Assembly: GCF_030294945.1 (NCBI RefSeq)
Contig: NZ_AP018448.1
Span: 9,706,501 to 9,770,500 of the forward strand
DNA from: Streptomyces graminofaciens
GTDB taxonomy: Bacteria > Actinomycetota > Actinomycetes > Streptomycetales > Streptomycetaceae
DNA length: 64,000 nt
Direction: 5' to 3'
The notes below the pieces were generated by a model, which saw only the letters and a program-made list of their open reading frames with translations, searched no databases and had not been told where the DNA came from. Position numbers and translations under genes: made by a program. Shown here in pieces: positions 48,709 through 56,726 of this stretch. How positions within the stretch are numbered: the stretch's first letter is position 1; each line of letters begins with the position of its first letter.

Positions 48709-49886
48709 ACCCGAACACGACCTCGTACGACACTCCGCTTCCGCTCGTCCTCGCGGGCGCCCGGGGCCACGGCCGCTGGCACCTGGAGAACATCCGGCGG
48801 CTGGCGGACAAGGGGATCGTCCGGCTCGCCGGGATCTGCGAGCTGACCCCGCTGGGCGCGGACGAGATCCCGGACGGCCTCGGCACACCCGAGCAGTCCG
48901 CCGACTTCGGCGCGCTCCTCGACTCGACCGGCGCGGCGATCGCGGTCATCTGCACCCCGATCCCCACCCACACCGACCTGGCGCTGATCGCGGCCGAGCG
49001 GGGCGTGCACATCCTGCTGGAGAAGCCCCCGGCCCCGTCGTACGCCGAGTTCCGCCGGATGGCGGACGGGGTGGCGGCCGCCGGTGTAACCGGTCAGATC
49101 GGTTTCCAGTCGCTGGGCTCCCACGCCGTGCCCGCGATCCGCGAGCTGGTCGCCGAGGGCGCGATCGGCGAGGTCGTCGGCATCGGCGGCGCCGGGGCCT
49201 GGGCGCGGCCCGAGGACTACTACAAGCGGGCGCCCTGGGCGGGCAAGCGGCGCATGAACGGCGTCGACGTGATCGACGGGGCGCTGACCAACCCCCTCGC
49301 GCACGCCGTCGCCACCGGGCTCGCACTCGGCGGCGCCACCCGCGCCGAGGACGTCACCGGCATCGAGACCGAGCTGCTGCGCGCCAACGACATCGAGTCC
49401 GACGACACGTCCTGCGTGCGCGTCACCACGGCCGACGGCGGCCGGATCACCGTCGCCGCCACGCTGTGCGCCGAGAACCCCGACGACCCGTACGTCGTCG
49501 TGCACGGCACCAGCGGCCGGATCACCTTCTGGTACAAGCAGGACCGCGTACTGCTCCAGCGTGCCGGACACGGCCCGGAGGAGATCGACTACGGCCGCAC
49601 GGACCTGCTGGAGAACCTGGTCGACCACCTCGTCGACGGCGTCGACCTGCTGGTCCCGCCGGACGCGACCGGCGCGTTCATGAAGGTCGTCGAGGCGATC
49701 CGCGTCGCCCCGGACCCGATCGCGCTCCCGGCCACGGCCTGGCACCTGCTCCCCGAGGAGAACCGCCGGGTCGTCGACGGCATCGACTCCCTGGTGACAT
49801 CCGCCGCCGAGACCCTCGCCCTCTACTCCGAGCTGGGCGCCCCCTGGGCGCTCCCCGACGCTCCAGCGAACGAGGTGAGCACGTGA
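48705..49886 (+). CDS. Gfo/Idh/MocA-family oxidoreductase
   Basis: A 393-residue NAD(P)-dependent dehydrogenase. The N-terminal Rossmann fold (residues 10-130) has LAGARGHGRWHLENIRRL, VICTPIPTHTDLALIAAERGVHILLEKPPAPS (the EKP motif Lys). The C-terminal domain contains GFQSLGSHAVPAIRELV and NPLAHAVATGLALGG. It acts on a sugar or uronate derivative. The G-x-GxxG motif is present in the modified form GARGHG. ATGA overlap with the lyase before and GTGA overlap with the PmoA-like gene after. Confidence 0.88.
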   Translation: MNPNTTSYDTPLPLVLAGARGHGRWHLENIRRLADKGIVRLAGICELTPLGADEIPDGLGTPEQSADFGALLDSTGAAIAVICTPIPTHTDLALIAAERGVHILLEKPPAPSYAEFRRMADGVAAAGVTGQIGFQSLGSHAVPAIRELVAEGAIGEVVGIGGAGAWARPEDYYKRAPWAGKRRMNGVDVIDGALTNPLAHAVATGLALGGATRAEDVTGIETELLRANDIESDDTSCVRVTTADGGRITVAATLCAENPDDPYVVVHGTSGRITFWYKQDRVLLQRAGHGPEEIDYGRTDLLENLVDHLVDGVDLLVPPDATGAFMKVVEAIRVAPDPIALPATAWHLLPEENRRVVDGIDSLVTSAAETLALYSELGAPWALPDAPANEVST

Positions 49887-50731
49887 CGATGACGAACGAC
49901 TCCCTGGTGCTGCGCGTGGCGGGCCGCCCGGTCGGCCGTTACCTCACCCGGTCCGAACTGCCGGCCCGCCTCTCCCCACGCCCCTACCTCCACCCGGTCA
50001 CCACCCTCTCCGGTACGGCGGTCACCGAGCTGAGCCCCGCCGACCACCTCCACCACCTCGGCGTCGGTGTCGCCGTTCCCGACGTCGAGGGGTACAACTT
50101 CTGGGGCGGCCGGACCTACGTCCAGGGCCAGGGCCCGACCGAGCTCGACAACCACGGCTCCCAGCGCCACACCGCCTTCCAGCTCCGCGACCCCGACGGC
50201 TTCGTCGAGGAACTGCGCTGGGTGGCGTCCGGCATCGAGCTGCTGCGCGAACGCCGCACGGTCGCCGCCACCGAACTGACCGATACCGCCTGGGCGTTGG
50301 ACTTCACCTTCTCGCTCACCAACATCACCGGTGAGCCGGTCTCCATCGGCAGCCCCGCCACCAACGGGCGCCCCGGAGCCGCGTACGGCGGCTTCTTCTG
50401 GCGGGCCAGGAAGGAGGCCGAGCCCCCGCGTGTGTTCACCGCCGAGAGCGAGGGCGAGCCGGAGGTCCACGGCACCCGCGCCGACTGGCTCGCCCTCGCC
50501 GGCGGGGACTGGACGCTCGTCTTCGCCGGAGCCACCGACACCACCCGCCGCGACCCGTGGTTCGTCCGGGCCGACGAGTACCCCGGCGTCGGCTCGTCCC
50601 TCGCGCACGACGAACGCGTGCCCATCGAGCCCGGGGAGACCCTGGTACGCCGGGTCGTCACCGTCGTCGCCGACGGCCGTCTCGACCGGGGCGAGGCCGC
50701 GGCCCTCATACGCAAGGCGGTGAGCCGGTGA
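49883..50731 (+). CDS. PmoA-family (DUF6807) protein
   Basis: A 282-residue beta-rich protein. The family wording is evident: RPYLHPVTTLSGTAVTELSPADHLHHLGVGVAVPDVEGYNFWGGRTYVQGQG (residues 35-85), HGSQRHTAF, and AAYGGFFWRARKEAEPP. The annotation PmoA comes from similarity to a methane-oxygenase-associated domain; real functions are unknown. These proteins often accompany Gfo/Idh/MocA oxidoreductases in polysaccharide loci, as here. HPV..HHLGVG histidines could bind metal. Coupled by GTGA on both sides. Confidence 0.8.
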   Translation: MTMTNDSLVLRVAGRPVGRYLTRSELPARLSPRPYLHPVTTLSGTAVTELSPADHLHHLGVGVAVPDVEGYNFWGGRTYVQGQGPTELDNHGSQRHTAFQLRDPDGFVEELRWVASGIELLRERRTVAATELTDTAWALDFTFSLTNITGEPVSIGSPATNGRPGAAYGGFFWRARKEAEPPRVFTAESEGEPEVHGTRADWLALAGGDWTLVFAGATDTTRRDPWFVRADEYPGVGSSLAHDERVPIEPGETLVRRVVTVVADGRLDRGEAAALIRKAVSR

Positions 50732-52278
50732 CCGGCATGTCCACGAGCGCGCCCGCCTTCTCCGCCGACCAGGGCGACGGCACCTACCGCAACCCGGTCC
50801 TCGACGCCGACTGGTCGGACCCCGATGTGCTGCGCGTCGGCGACGACTTCTATCTGACCGCCTCCAGCTTCGGCCGGGTCCCGGGTCTTCCCCTGCTCCA
50901 CTCCCGGGACCTGGTCAACTGGACGCTCGTCGGCCACGCGCTCCAACTCCTCGAACCCGCGAGCGAGTTCAGGGTCCCGCGCCACGACTGCGGAGTCTGG
51001 GCGCCCTCGCTCCGGCACTTCGACGACCGGTTCTGGATCTTCTGGGGCGACCCCGACCACGGCATCTACCAGGTCAACGCCCCCGAGATCAGGGGACCCT
51101 GGACCCGCCCGCACCTGGTCAAGGAGGGCAAGGGGCTCATCGACCCGTGCCCGCTGTGGGACGAGGAGACCGGCGAGGCGTACCTCGTGCACGCCTGGGC
51201 CAAGTCCCGCTCCGGTGTCAAGAACCGGCTCACCGGGCACCGGATGCGGCCCGACGGCACCGGCCTGCTCGACGAGGGCAAGGTGATCGTCGACGCGGAC
51301 CGGCTGCCGGGCTGGTTCACCCTGGAGGGCCCCAAGCTCTATCACCACGACGGCTGGTTCTGGATCTTCGCCCCCGCCGGGGGAGTGGAGACCGGCTGGC
51401 AGGGCGTCTTACGCTCCCGCGAGTTCTTCGGCCCGTACGAGGAACGGATCGTCCTGGAGCAGCACGACACCGAGGTCAACGGCCCCCACCAGGGCGGTTG
51501 GGTGCGCACGGGGGGAGGACAGGACTGGTTCCTCCACTTCCAGCAGCGGGGGGCGTACGGCCGGGTCGTCCACCTCCAGCCGATGGCCTGGGGTGACGAC
51601 GGCTGGCCCGTGCTCGGCGCCGCGGGCGCCCCCGTCGCCCTACACGACAAGCCGGCGCTGCCCGTGCAGCCGCTCGCCGCGCCCGCCACAGACGACGACT
51701 TCCCCGGCGGCCGCTTCGGACGGCAGTGGCAGTGGACCGCCAACCCGCAGGACGGCTGGGCCACCCAGCACTCCGGGGACGGGCTGCGGCTGACCTGCGT
51801 ACGCCATGTCGACGCCCATGACCTGCGGAAACTGCCGAACGTGCTCACCCAGCGGCTGCCGGGCGTCCCGGCCGTCGTCGAGGTGGGGCTGCGGCTCGAC
51901 AGCGAGGAGCCGGGGGCGCGGTCCGGGCTCGCGGTGCTCGGCGACGCCTTCAGCTGGATCGGGCTCCAGCGAGGTGCCGACGGGACCGCGCACCTCGTCC
52001 ACCGGTTCGCCGAGACCGTCGCCGAGCGGGAACGGGACGCCGGCCGTCCGCGCCCGGCGCCAGAAGGCCGCGCCCGGCTGCGGATCGAGACCGGCGCCGG
52101 GGCGCGCTGCCGCTTCTCGTACGACGTGGGGGAGGGCTGGGAGCCCTCGGGCCAGGTCTTCGCCGCCACCCCCTGGCGCTGGGTCGGCGCCCTGCTCGGC
52201 CTCTTCGCGGTCGCGCCCACCGGCGGGGGCCACGCCGGGGCGGCCACGTTCACGCACTTCCGCATCACCCGCTCGTAG
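50728..52278 (+). CDS. Glycoside hydrolase family 43 exo-enzyme with C-terminal beta-sandwich
   Basis: A 516-residue protein without signal peptide, so probably cytoplasmic. The five-blade propeller (residues 18-305) shows the three acidic residues of GH43: Asp in LDADWSDPDVLRVGDDFYL, Asp in LIDPCPLWDEETGEAYLVHAW, and Glu in TLEGPKLYHHDGWFWIFAPAGG. The C-terminal domain (about 330-516) is a GH43_C2-type sandwich. Likely a beta-xylosidase, arabinofuranosidase or galactosidase acting on imported oligosaccharides. GTG start in GTGA overlap; last gene of the tightly overlapped chain begun at 45567. Confidence 0.88.
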   Translation: MTGMSTSAPAFSADQGDGTYRNPVLDADWSDPDVLRVGDDFYLTASSFGRVPGLPLLHSRDLVNWTLVGHALQLLEPASEFRVPRHDCGVWAPSLRHFDDRFWIFWGDPDHGIYQVNAPEIRGPWTRPHLVKEGKGLIDPCPLWDEETGEAYLVHAWAKSRSGVKNRLTGHRMRPDGTGLLDEGKVIVDADRLPGWFTLEGPKLYHHDGWFWIFAPAGGVETGWQGVLRSREFFGPYEERIVLEQHDTEVNGPHQGGWVRTGGGQDWFLHFQQRGAYGRVVHLQPMAWGDDGWPVLGAAGAPVALHDKPALPVQPLAAPATDDDFPGGRFGRQWQWTANPQDGWATQHSGDGLRLTCVRHVDAHDLRKLPNVLTQRLPGVPAVVEVGLRLDSEEPGARSGLAVLGDAFSWIGLQRGADGTAHLVHRFAETVAERERDAGRPRPAPEGRARLRIETGAGARCRFSYDVGEGWEPSGQVFAATPWRWVGALLGLFAVAPTGGGHAGAATFTHFRITRS

Positions 52279-52317
52279 CCCGACGCACGCCATCCGTACC
52301 GCCTGTTGGGAGCCGCA

Positions 52318-54291
52318 ATGACGCACCTCCGTAGCAAGCGCTTGCCAGGCAGGGGGAGATCCCTCGCCGCCGTCACCGTGCTGGTGGCCTCGTTCGTCGT
52401 CGGCGCGTTCACCCCCGCCGAGGCCGCTCAGCCCGCCGCGGCTCCCCGGTGGGCCGACGAGCCCCATGGCTTCGCGTCCCTCGCCGGCGGTACCACCGGT
52501 GGCGAGGGAGGGAAGGTGGTGACGGTCACCGACCAGGTGTCCCTGGTGAGGTACGCGTCCGCTGCGGAGCCGTACGTCATCCGGGTCAAAGGGGCGATCG
52601 ACGTCGAGCCCTTCGGTTCGGACGTGGTCGTGGCCTCGAACAAGACCCTGATCGGCGTCGGCGACACCGGCGAGATCGTGCACGGAGAGCTGCACCTGGG
52701 CCCCGGCACCAGCAACGTCATCATCCGCAATCTGACGATCCGCGACTCCTACGTCGAGGGCGACTGGGACGGCAAGACGACCGACTTCGACGCGATCCAG
52801 ATGGACACCGTCGACCACGTCTGGATCGACCACAACCGCTTCGAGCACATGGGCGACGGGCTGCTCGACATCCGCAAGGACAGCCGGTACATCACCGTCT
52901 CCTACAACCAGTTCAAGAACCACAACAAGGCCTTCGGCATCGGCTGGACCAGCAACGTCCAGACCGAGATCACGGTGGACCACAACTGGTTCAGCGGCAC
53001 CAAACAGCGCAACCCGTCCGCCGACAACTGCGCCTACGCGCACCTCTACAACAACTACCTCTCGGCCCAGGTGACCGACGGCGACCCCGTGTGGACGTAC
53101 GGGAACTGGTCGCGCGGCAGGACCAGGATGGTCATCGAGAACAGCTACTACGACGGCGTCCAGCATCCCTACCAGGCGGATGCCACAGCCGAGTTGGTGC
53201 AGCGCGGGTCGATCCTGAAGAACGTCAGCGGGCGGCAGGACGTCTGGGGTGAGGCCTTCGACCCGAGGGACTTCTACGCCTACCGGCTCGACCCGGCCGC
53301 CGCCGTGCCCGCGCTGGTCACCCGCTTCTCCGGGCCGCAGAAGCGGATCGGCACGAACACGACTCTTCAGGTCCCGGGCGCGTATCCGACCGTGCAGGCA
53401 GCCGTGGACGCCGTGCCCGACGGCAACGACGGCACGGTCACGATCCGGATCGCGCCCGGCACCTACCGCGAGCAGGTCCGCATTCCCGCGGGCAAGCCGA
53501 AGTTGGTGCTGCAGGGGACTGGACAGGATCGCGCCGACACCGTCATCGTCTACGACACGCCCGCCGCGTACGGCGGCTCCAACGGCAGCGCCACGGTACG
53601 GATCGCCGCGAACGACGTCACGGCCCGCCACCTCACCTTCAGCAACGACTTCGACGAGGCCGCGCACGAGCTGAACGGCGAGCAGGCCCTCGCGATGAAG
53701 ACGGTCGGCGACCGGATCGTCTTCGAGGACACCGCGTTCCTGGGCAACCAGGACACCCTGATGACCGACAGCCCCCGGCTCGACGTGATCAGCCGGGTCT
53801 ACATCCGCGACTCGTACATCGAGGGCGATGTCGACTTCATCTACGGCCGGGCGACCACGGTCATCGAGCGGTCCGTCATCAAGGCGCTGAGCCGCGGCTC
53901 GGACACCAACAACGGCTACATCACGGCCGCCTCGACCTGGAAGGACAACCCGTACGGATTCCTGATCACGAAGTCGAAGGTGATCAGCGACGCGCCTGCC
54001 GGGTCCTTCCACCTCGGCCGGCCCTGGCACCCGGGCGGCGAGCCCGCCGCCATCGCCCAAGTGCTGTTCCGCGACACCGAGTTGCCCGCCGCGATCAAGT
54101 CCGCGCCGTGGACCGACATGAGCGGCTTCTCGTGGAAGGACGCCCGGTTCACGGAGTACCGCGCCTACGGGCCGGGCGCGGGCGCGGGCGCCGACCGGCC
54201 GCAGCTGCCGGCGGCGGACGCGGGGACGTACACGGTCGGCAAGTACCTGGCGGGCGTGGACGGCTGGGCGCCGCACACCGTCCGGCGCTGA
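52318..54291 (+). CDS. Secreted bifunctional pectate lyase (PL1) - pectin methylesterase (CE8)
   Basis: A 657-residue precursor with signal peptide (residues 1-37, ending AEA-A). Residues 45-340 are a PL1 lyase: GGTTGGEGGKVVTV, IRDSYVEGDWDGKTTDFDAIQMD, VDHVWIDHNRFEHMGDGLLDIRKDSRYITVSYNQF, VDHNWFSGTKQRNPSADNC. Residues 350-650 are a CE8 esterase: YPTVQAAVDAVPDG, GEQALAMKTVGDRIVFEDTAFLGNQDTLM, YIEGDVDFIYGRATTVIE (catalytic Asp), FHLGRPWHPGGE (Arg/Trp). One chain can de-esterify and cut pectin. ATG 52318 follows GGGAG. GCAAGCGCTTGC, a perfect operator-like palindrome, lies in the signal-peptide codons (52334-52345). Confidence 0.92.
   Translation: MTHLRSKRLPGRGRSLAAVTVLVASFVVGAFTPAEAAQPAAAPRWADEPHGFASLAGGTTGGEGGKVVTVTDQVSLVRYASAAEPYVIRVKGAIDVEPFGSDVVVASNKTLIGVGDTGEIVHGELHLGPGTSNVIIRNLTIRDSYVEGDWDGKTTDFDAIQMDTVDHVWIDHNRFEHMGDGLLDIRKDSRYITVSYNQFKNHNKAFGIGWTSNVQTEITVDHNWFSGTKQRNPSADNCAYAHLYNNYLSAQVTDGDPVWTYGNWSRGRTRMVIENSYYDGVQHPYQADATAELVQRGSILKNVSGRQDVWGEAFDPRDFYAYRLDPAAAVPALVTRFSGPQKRIGTNTTLQVPGAYPTVQAAVDAVPDGNDGTVTIRIAPGTYREQVRIPAGKPKLVLQGTGQDRADTVIVYDTPAAYGGSNGSATVRIAANDVTARHLTFSNDFDEAAHELNGEQALAMKTVGDRIVFEDTAFLGNQDTLMTDSPRLDVISRVYIRDSYIEGDVDFIYGRATTVIERSVIKALSRGSDTNNGYITAASTWKDNPYGFLITKSKVISDAPAGSFHLGRPWHPGGEPAAIAQVLFRDTELPAAIKSAPWTDMSGFSWKDARFTEYRAYGPGAGAGADRPQLPAADAGTYTVGKYLAGVDGWAPHTVRR
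52334..52345. promoter_or_regulatory. Palindrome GCAAGCGCTTGC at the start of the PL1-CE8 gene
   Basis: A perfect 12-bp palindrome with the AAGCGCTT core, 16 bases inside the coding region. Third copy of that core in the locus. Confidence 0.4.
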
Positions 54292-54396
54292 GCCCGGCGC
54301 GCCTCGAAGAGGCCCCCACAACTCCAGGCCCTACAGCCTGCGACCCCCCACAACTTCATAAACCCTCAGTTGGATCCAGAAGAAGAGAGCCGTTCA

Positions 54397-55746
54397 ATGA
54401 AGATCAGCAATCGCAGAAGCAGGCGTGCCGCCGTGGCCGTCGCCCTGGGTTCCGTGCTCGCGCTGACCGCCACCGCGTGCGGTGACGACGGCAGCGGGAC
54501 GGGCGGCGACAAGGGCTCCGAAGGCAGCGGCAAGGGCAAGATCGTCTTCTGGGACAACAACGGCGGTGTGCGCACCGAGATCTGGAAGGAGATCATCGCC
54601 GACTTCGAGAAGGCGAACCCGGACATCGACGTCGAGTACGTCGGTATCGCCTCCACGGAGTACCAGTCGAAGGTCGACACCTCCATCCACGGCGGCGGTC
54701 TCCCCGACGTCGGCGGTGTCGGCGCGGCGATGATCGCCGGGATCGCCGCGCAGAGGGCGCTGGAGCCCCTCGACAGCCGTCTCTCCAAGTCCTCCCTGAA
54801 CGGCAAGCTCAACGAGGCCATGGTCGAGTCGCTGAAGTCGGCCGGTGGCGGGGACGAGCTGTACTCGATCCCGACCTCCGCCAACAACGGCGTCCTCTAC
54901 TACCGCACCGACCTGTTCAAGAAGGCGGGCCTCGACGCGCCGACCACCTGGGACACGTTCTACGAGGCCGCGGAGAAGCTCACCGACAAGAAGAAGAACG
55001 AGTTCGGCTACACCATCCGCGGTGGCGCCGGCTCGATCGCCCAGGCGCTGGACGCGATGTACGGCCAGTCCGGCATCACCTCGTTCTGGGACGCGAGCGG
55101 TGAGAAGACCACGGTCAACGACCCGAAGAACGTGGCGGCGCTGGAGAAGTACGTCGGCCTCTACAAGAAGGTCACACCGGCCGCCGACCTCAACAACGAC
55201 TTCACCAAGATGGTCGCCCAGTGGGACTCCGGCACGATCGGGATGCTCAACCACAACCTGGGCTCCTACCAGGACCATGTGAAGGCGTTCGGCGACAAGT
55301 TCCGGGGCATCCCGCAGCCCACCGGGCCCGGCGGCAAGCGGGTCCAGGTCTCCAACCCGGTCGACGGCATCGGTCTGTTCAAGAGCTCCAAGAACAAGGA
55401 AGCGGCCTGGAAGTTCATCGAGTTCGCCACCTCGCACGAGGAGAACTCCAAGTTCAACGAGTCGGCGGGGCAGGTGCCGGCCAACACCGAGGCCGCGAAG
55501 GACGCGTGGATCTCGAAGGCCGAGCCGACGAAGCTGGCCGCCGAGGCGCTGAGCGACGGGTCCACGACCATCGTGCAGTTGCCGTACTACCTGCCGGACT
55601 GGAACACGATCTCGAAGACGGACAACGAGCCGGCGTTCCAGAAGGTGATGGATGGCCAGACGAGTGCGAAGGACTTCCTCGACTCGCTCGCCGATCAGCT
55701 GAACGAGGCGCAGAAGGAGTGGAGCGAGCAGAAGAAGAAGGGCTGA
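54397..55746 (+). CDS. Extracellular sugar-binding lipoprotein of an ABC transporter
   Basis: A 449-residue solute-binding protein of the carbohydrate type 1 cluster. The lipobox is LTATAC (Cys about residue 28), followed by a Gly/Ser/Asp linker and the binding fold (KIVFWDNNGGVRTEIWKEIIADFEKANPDIDVEYVGI, LYSIPTSANNGVLYYRTDLFKKAG, TPAADLNNDFTKMVAQWDSGTIGMLNHNLGS). ATG 54397 follows GAGAG. It probably feeds the MalF/MalG-type permeases encoded 7-9 kb upstream, whose operon has no binding protein. Separate promoter region with CCACAACT direct repeats (54316 and 54348). Confidence 0.92.
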   Translation: MKISNRRSRRAAVAVALGSVLALTATACGDDGSGTGGDKGSEGSGKGKIVFWDNNGGVRTEIWKEIIADFEKANPDIDVEYVGIASTEYQSKVDTSIHGGGLPDVGGVGAAMIAGIAAQRALEPLDSRLSKSSLNGKLNEAMVESLKSAGGGDELYSIPTSANNGVLYYRTDLFKKAGLDAPTTWDTFYEAAEKLTDKKKNEFGYTIRGGAGSIAQALDAMYGQSGITSFWDASGEKTTVNDPKNVAALEKYVGLYKKVTPAADLNNDFTKMVAQWDSGTIGMLNHNLGSYQDHVKAFGDKFRGIPQPTGPGGKRVQVSNPVDGIGLFKSSKNKEAAWKFIEFATSHEENSKFNESAGQVPANTEAAKDAWISKAEPTKLAAEALSDGSTTIVQLPYYLPDWNTISKTDNEPAFQKVMDGQTSAKDFLDSLADQLNEAQKEWSEQKKKG

Positions 55747-55789
55747 CAACTCGGTCCGGTTCGTCTGTGGCCGGCTGCGGGTTCGGTTG

Positions 55790-55834
55790 TGGCTGGTCAC
55801 GCAGTTCCCCGCGCCCCTGAAGAGGGGCGCGGGG
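55790..55834 (+). terminator. Repeat-derived terminator after the binding-protein gene
   Basis: CCCCGCGCCCCT-GAAG-AGGGGCGCGGGG is a 12-bp perfect hairpin (55807-55834). The left arm GGTCACGCAGTTCCCCGCG belongs to the same repeat family as 26859 and 37930. Confidence 0.8.
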
Positions 55835-55866
55835 GCACCATCCCCACTCTTGAAAGGCACCCGCAC

Positions 55867-56670
55867 GTGTCCCTCACCCGTAGACAGGTCACCACCGCGG
55901 CCCTTGCGGCCGTGCCCCTCGCCCTCGGCGCCACCGGGCCCGCGTACGCCGCCTCCTCCGGCGGGGCCCGCCGTGAGCGCACCGTCTTCATCGCCGGTGA
56001 CTCGACCGCCGCCCAGAAGTACGCCGACGCCGCGCCCGAGACCGGGTGGGGCATGGCGTTCCCGTTCTTCCTCTGTTCCGGACTGGCCGTCGCCAACCAC
56101 GCCGTCAACGGGCGGAGTTCGAAGAGCTTCATCGACGAGGGGCGGCTGGACGTCGTCCTGGAGGCCATCCGGCCCGGTGACCTCCTGATCATCCAGTTCG
56201 GTCACAACGACTCCAAGGTCGCCGACCCCACGCGCTACACCGAGCCCTGGAGCACGTACCAGGACTACCTGCGCCAGTACATCGACGGGGCCCGCGCCCG
56301 GGGTGCCCGCCCCGTGCTCGCGACCTCCGTCGAGCGCAGAAAGTTCGATGCGGGCGGCAACGCCGTGCCGACCCACGGCGACTATCCGGCAGCGATGACC
56401 GCCCTCGCCGAGGAGGAGGGGGTCGCGCTCCTCGACATCCAGGCACTCTCCATCGCCCTGTGGCAGAGGCTCGGCGTCGAGGAGACCAAGAAGTACTTCA
56501 ACTGGACCGCCACCGAGCAGGACAACACACACTTCAATCCGCCGGGGGCCATCGCGGTGGCTCGGCTGGTGGTGAGTGAGCTGCTGCGTCGCCGGGTGCT
56601 CGCCCGGCGGGATGTACGGCGGCTCGACGAGGAGATCCCCGAGTCCTGGATCACCTGGCCCCAGGCGTAG
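55867..56670 (+). CDS. Secreted rhamnogalacturonan acetylesterase-like protein (CE12, SGNH fold)
   Basis: A 267-residue precursor with a Tat-like signal (SLTRRQVTTAALAAVPLALGATGPAYA). SGNH blocks: Ser in FIAGDSTAAQKYADAAPETGWGM, Gly/Asn in VNGRSSKSFIDEG, GHND in IIQFGHNDSKV, and Asp/His in EQDNTHFNPPGA. It removes acetyl groups from pectin backbones or side chains, aiding lyases. GTG 55867 has GAAAGG 11-16 nt upstream, the same leader pattern (AAAGG.ACCCGCAC) as the next gene. Confidence 0.9.
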   Translation: MSLTRRQVTTAALAAVPLALGATGPAYAASSGGARRERTVFIAGDSTAAQKYADAAPETGWGMAFPFFLCSGLAVANHAVNGRSSKSFIDEGRLDVVLEAIRPGDLLIIQFGHNDSKVADPTRYTEPWSTYQDYLRQYIDGARARGARPVLATSVERRKFDAGGNAVPTHGDYPAAMTALAEEEGVALLDIQALSIALWQRLGVEETKKYFNWTATEQDNTHFNPPGAIAVARLVVSELLRRRVLARRDVRRLDEEIPESWITWPQA

Positions 56671-56726
56671 TCCCCCCCCGCAGAACCGCCTCAAGAACCC
56701 CCTTGCTTCGAAAGGAACCCGCACCC

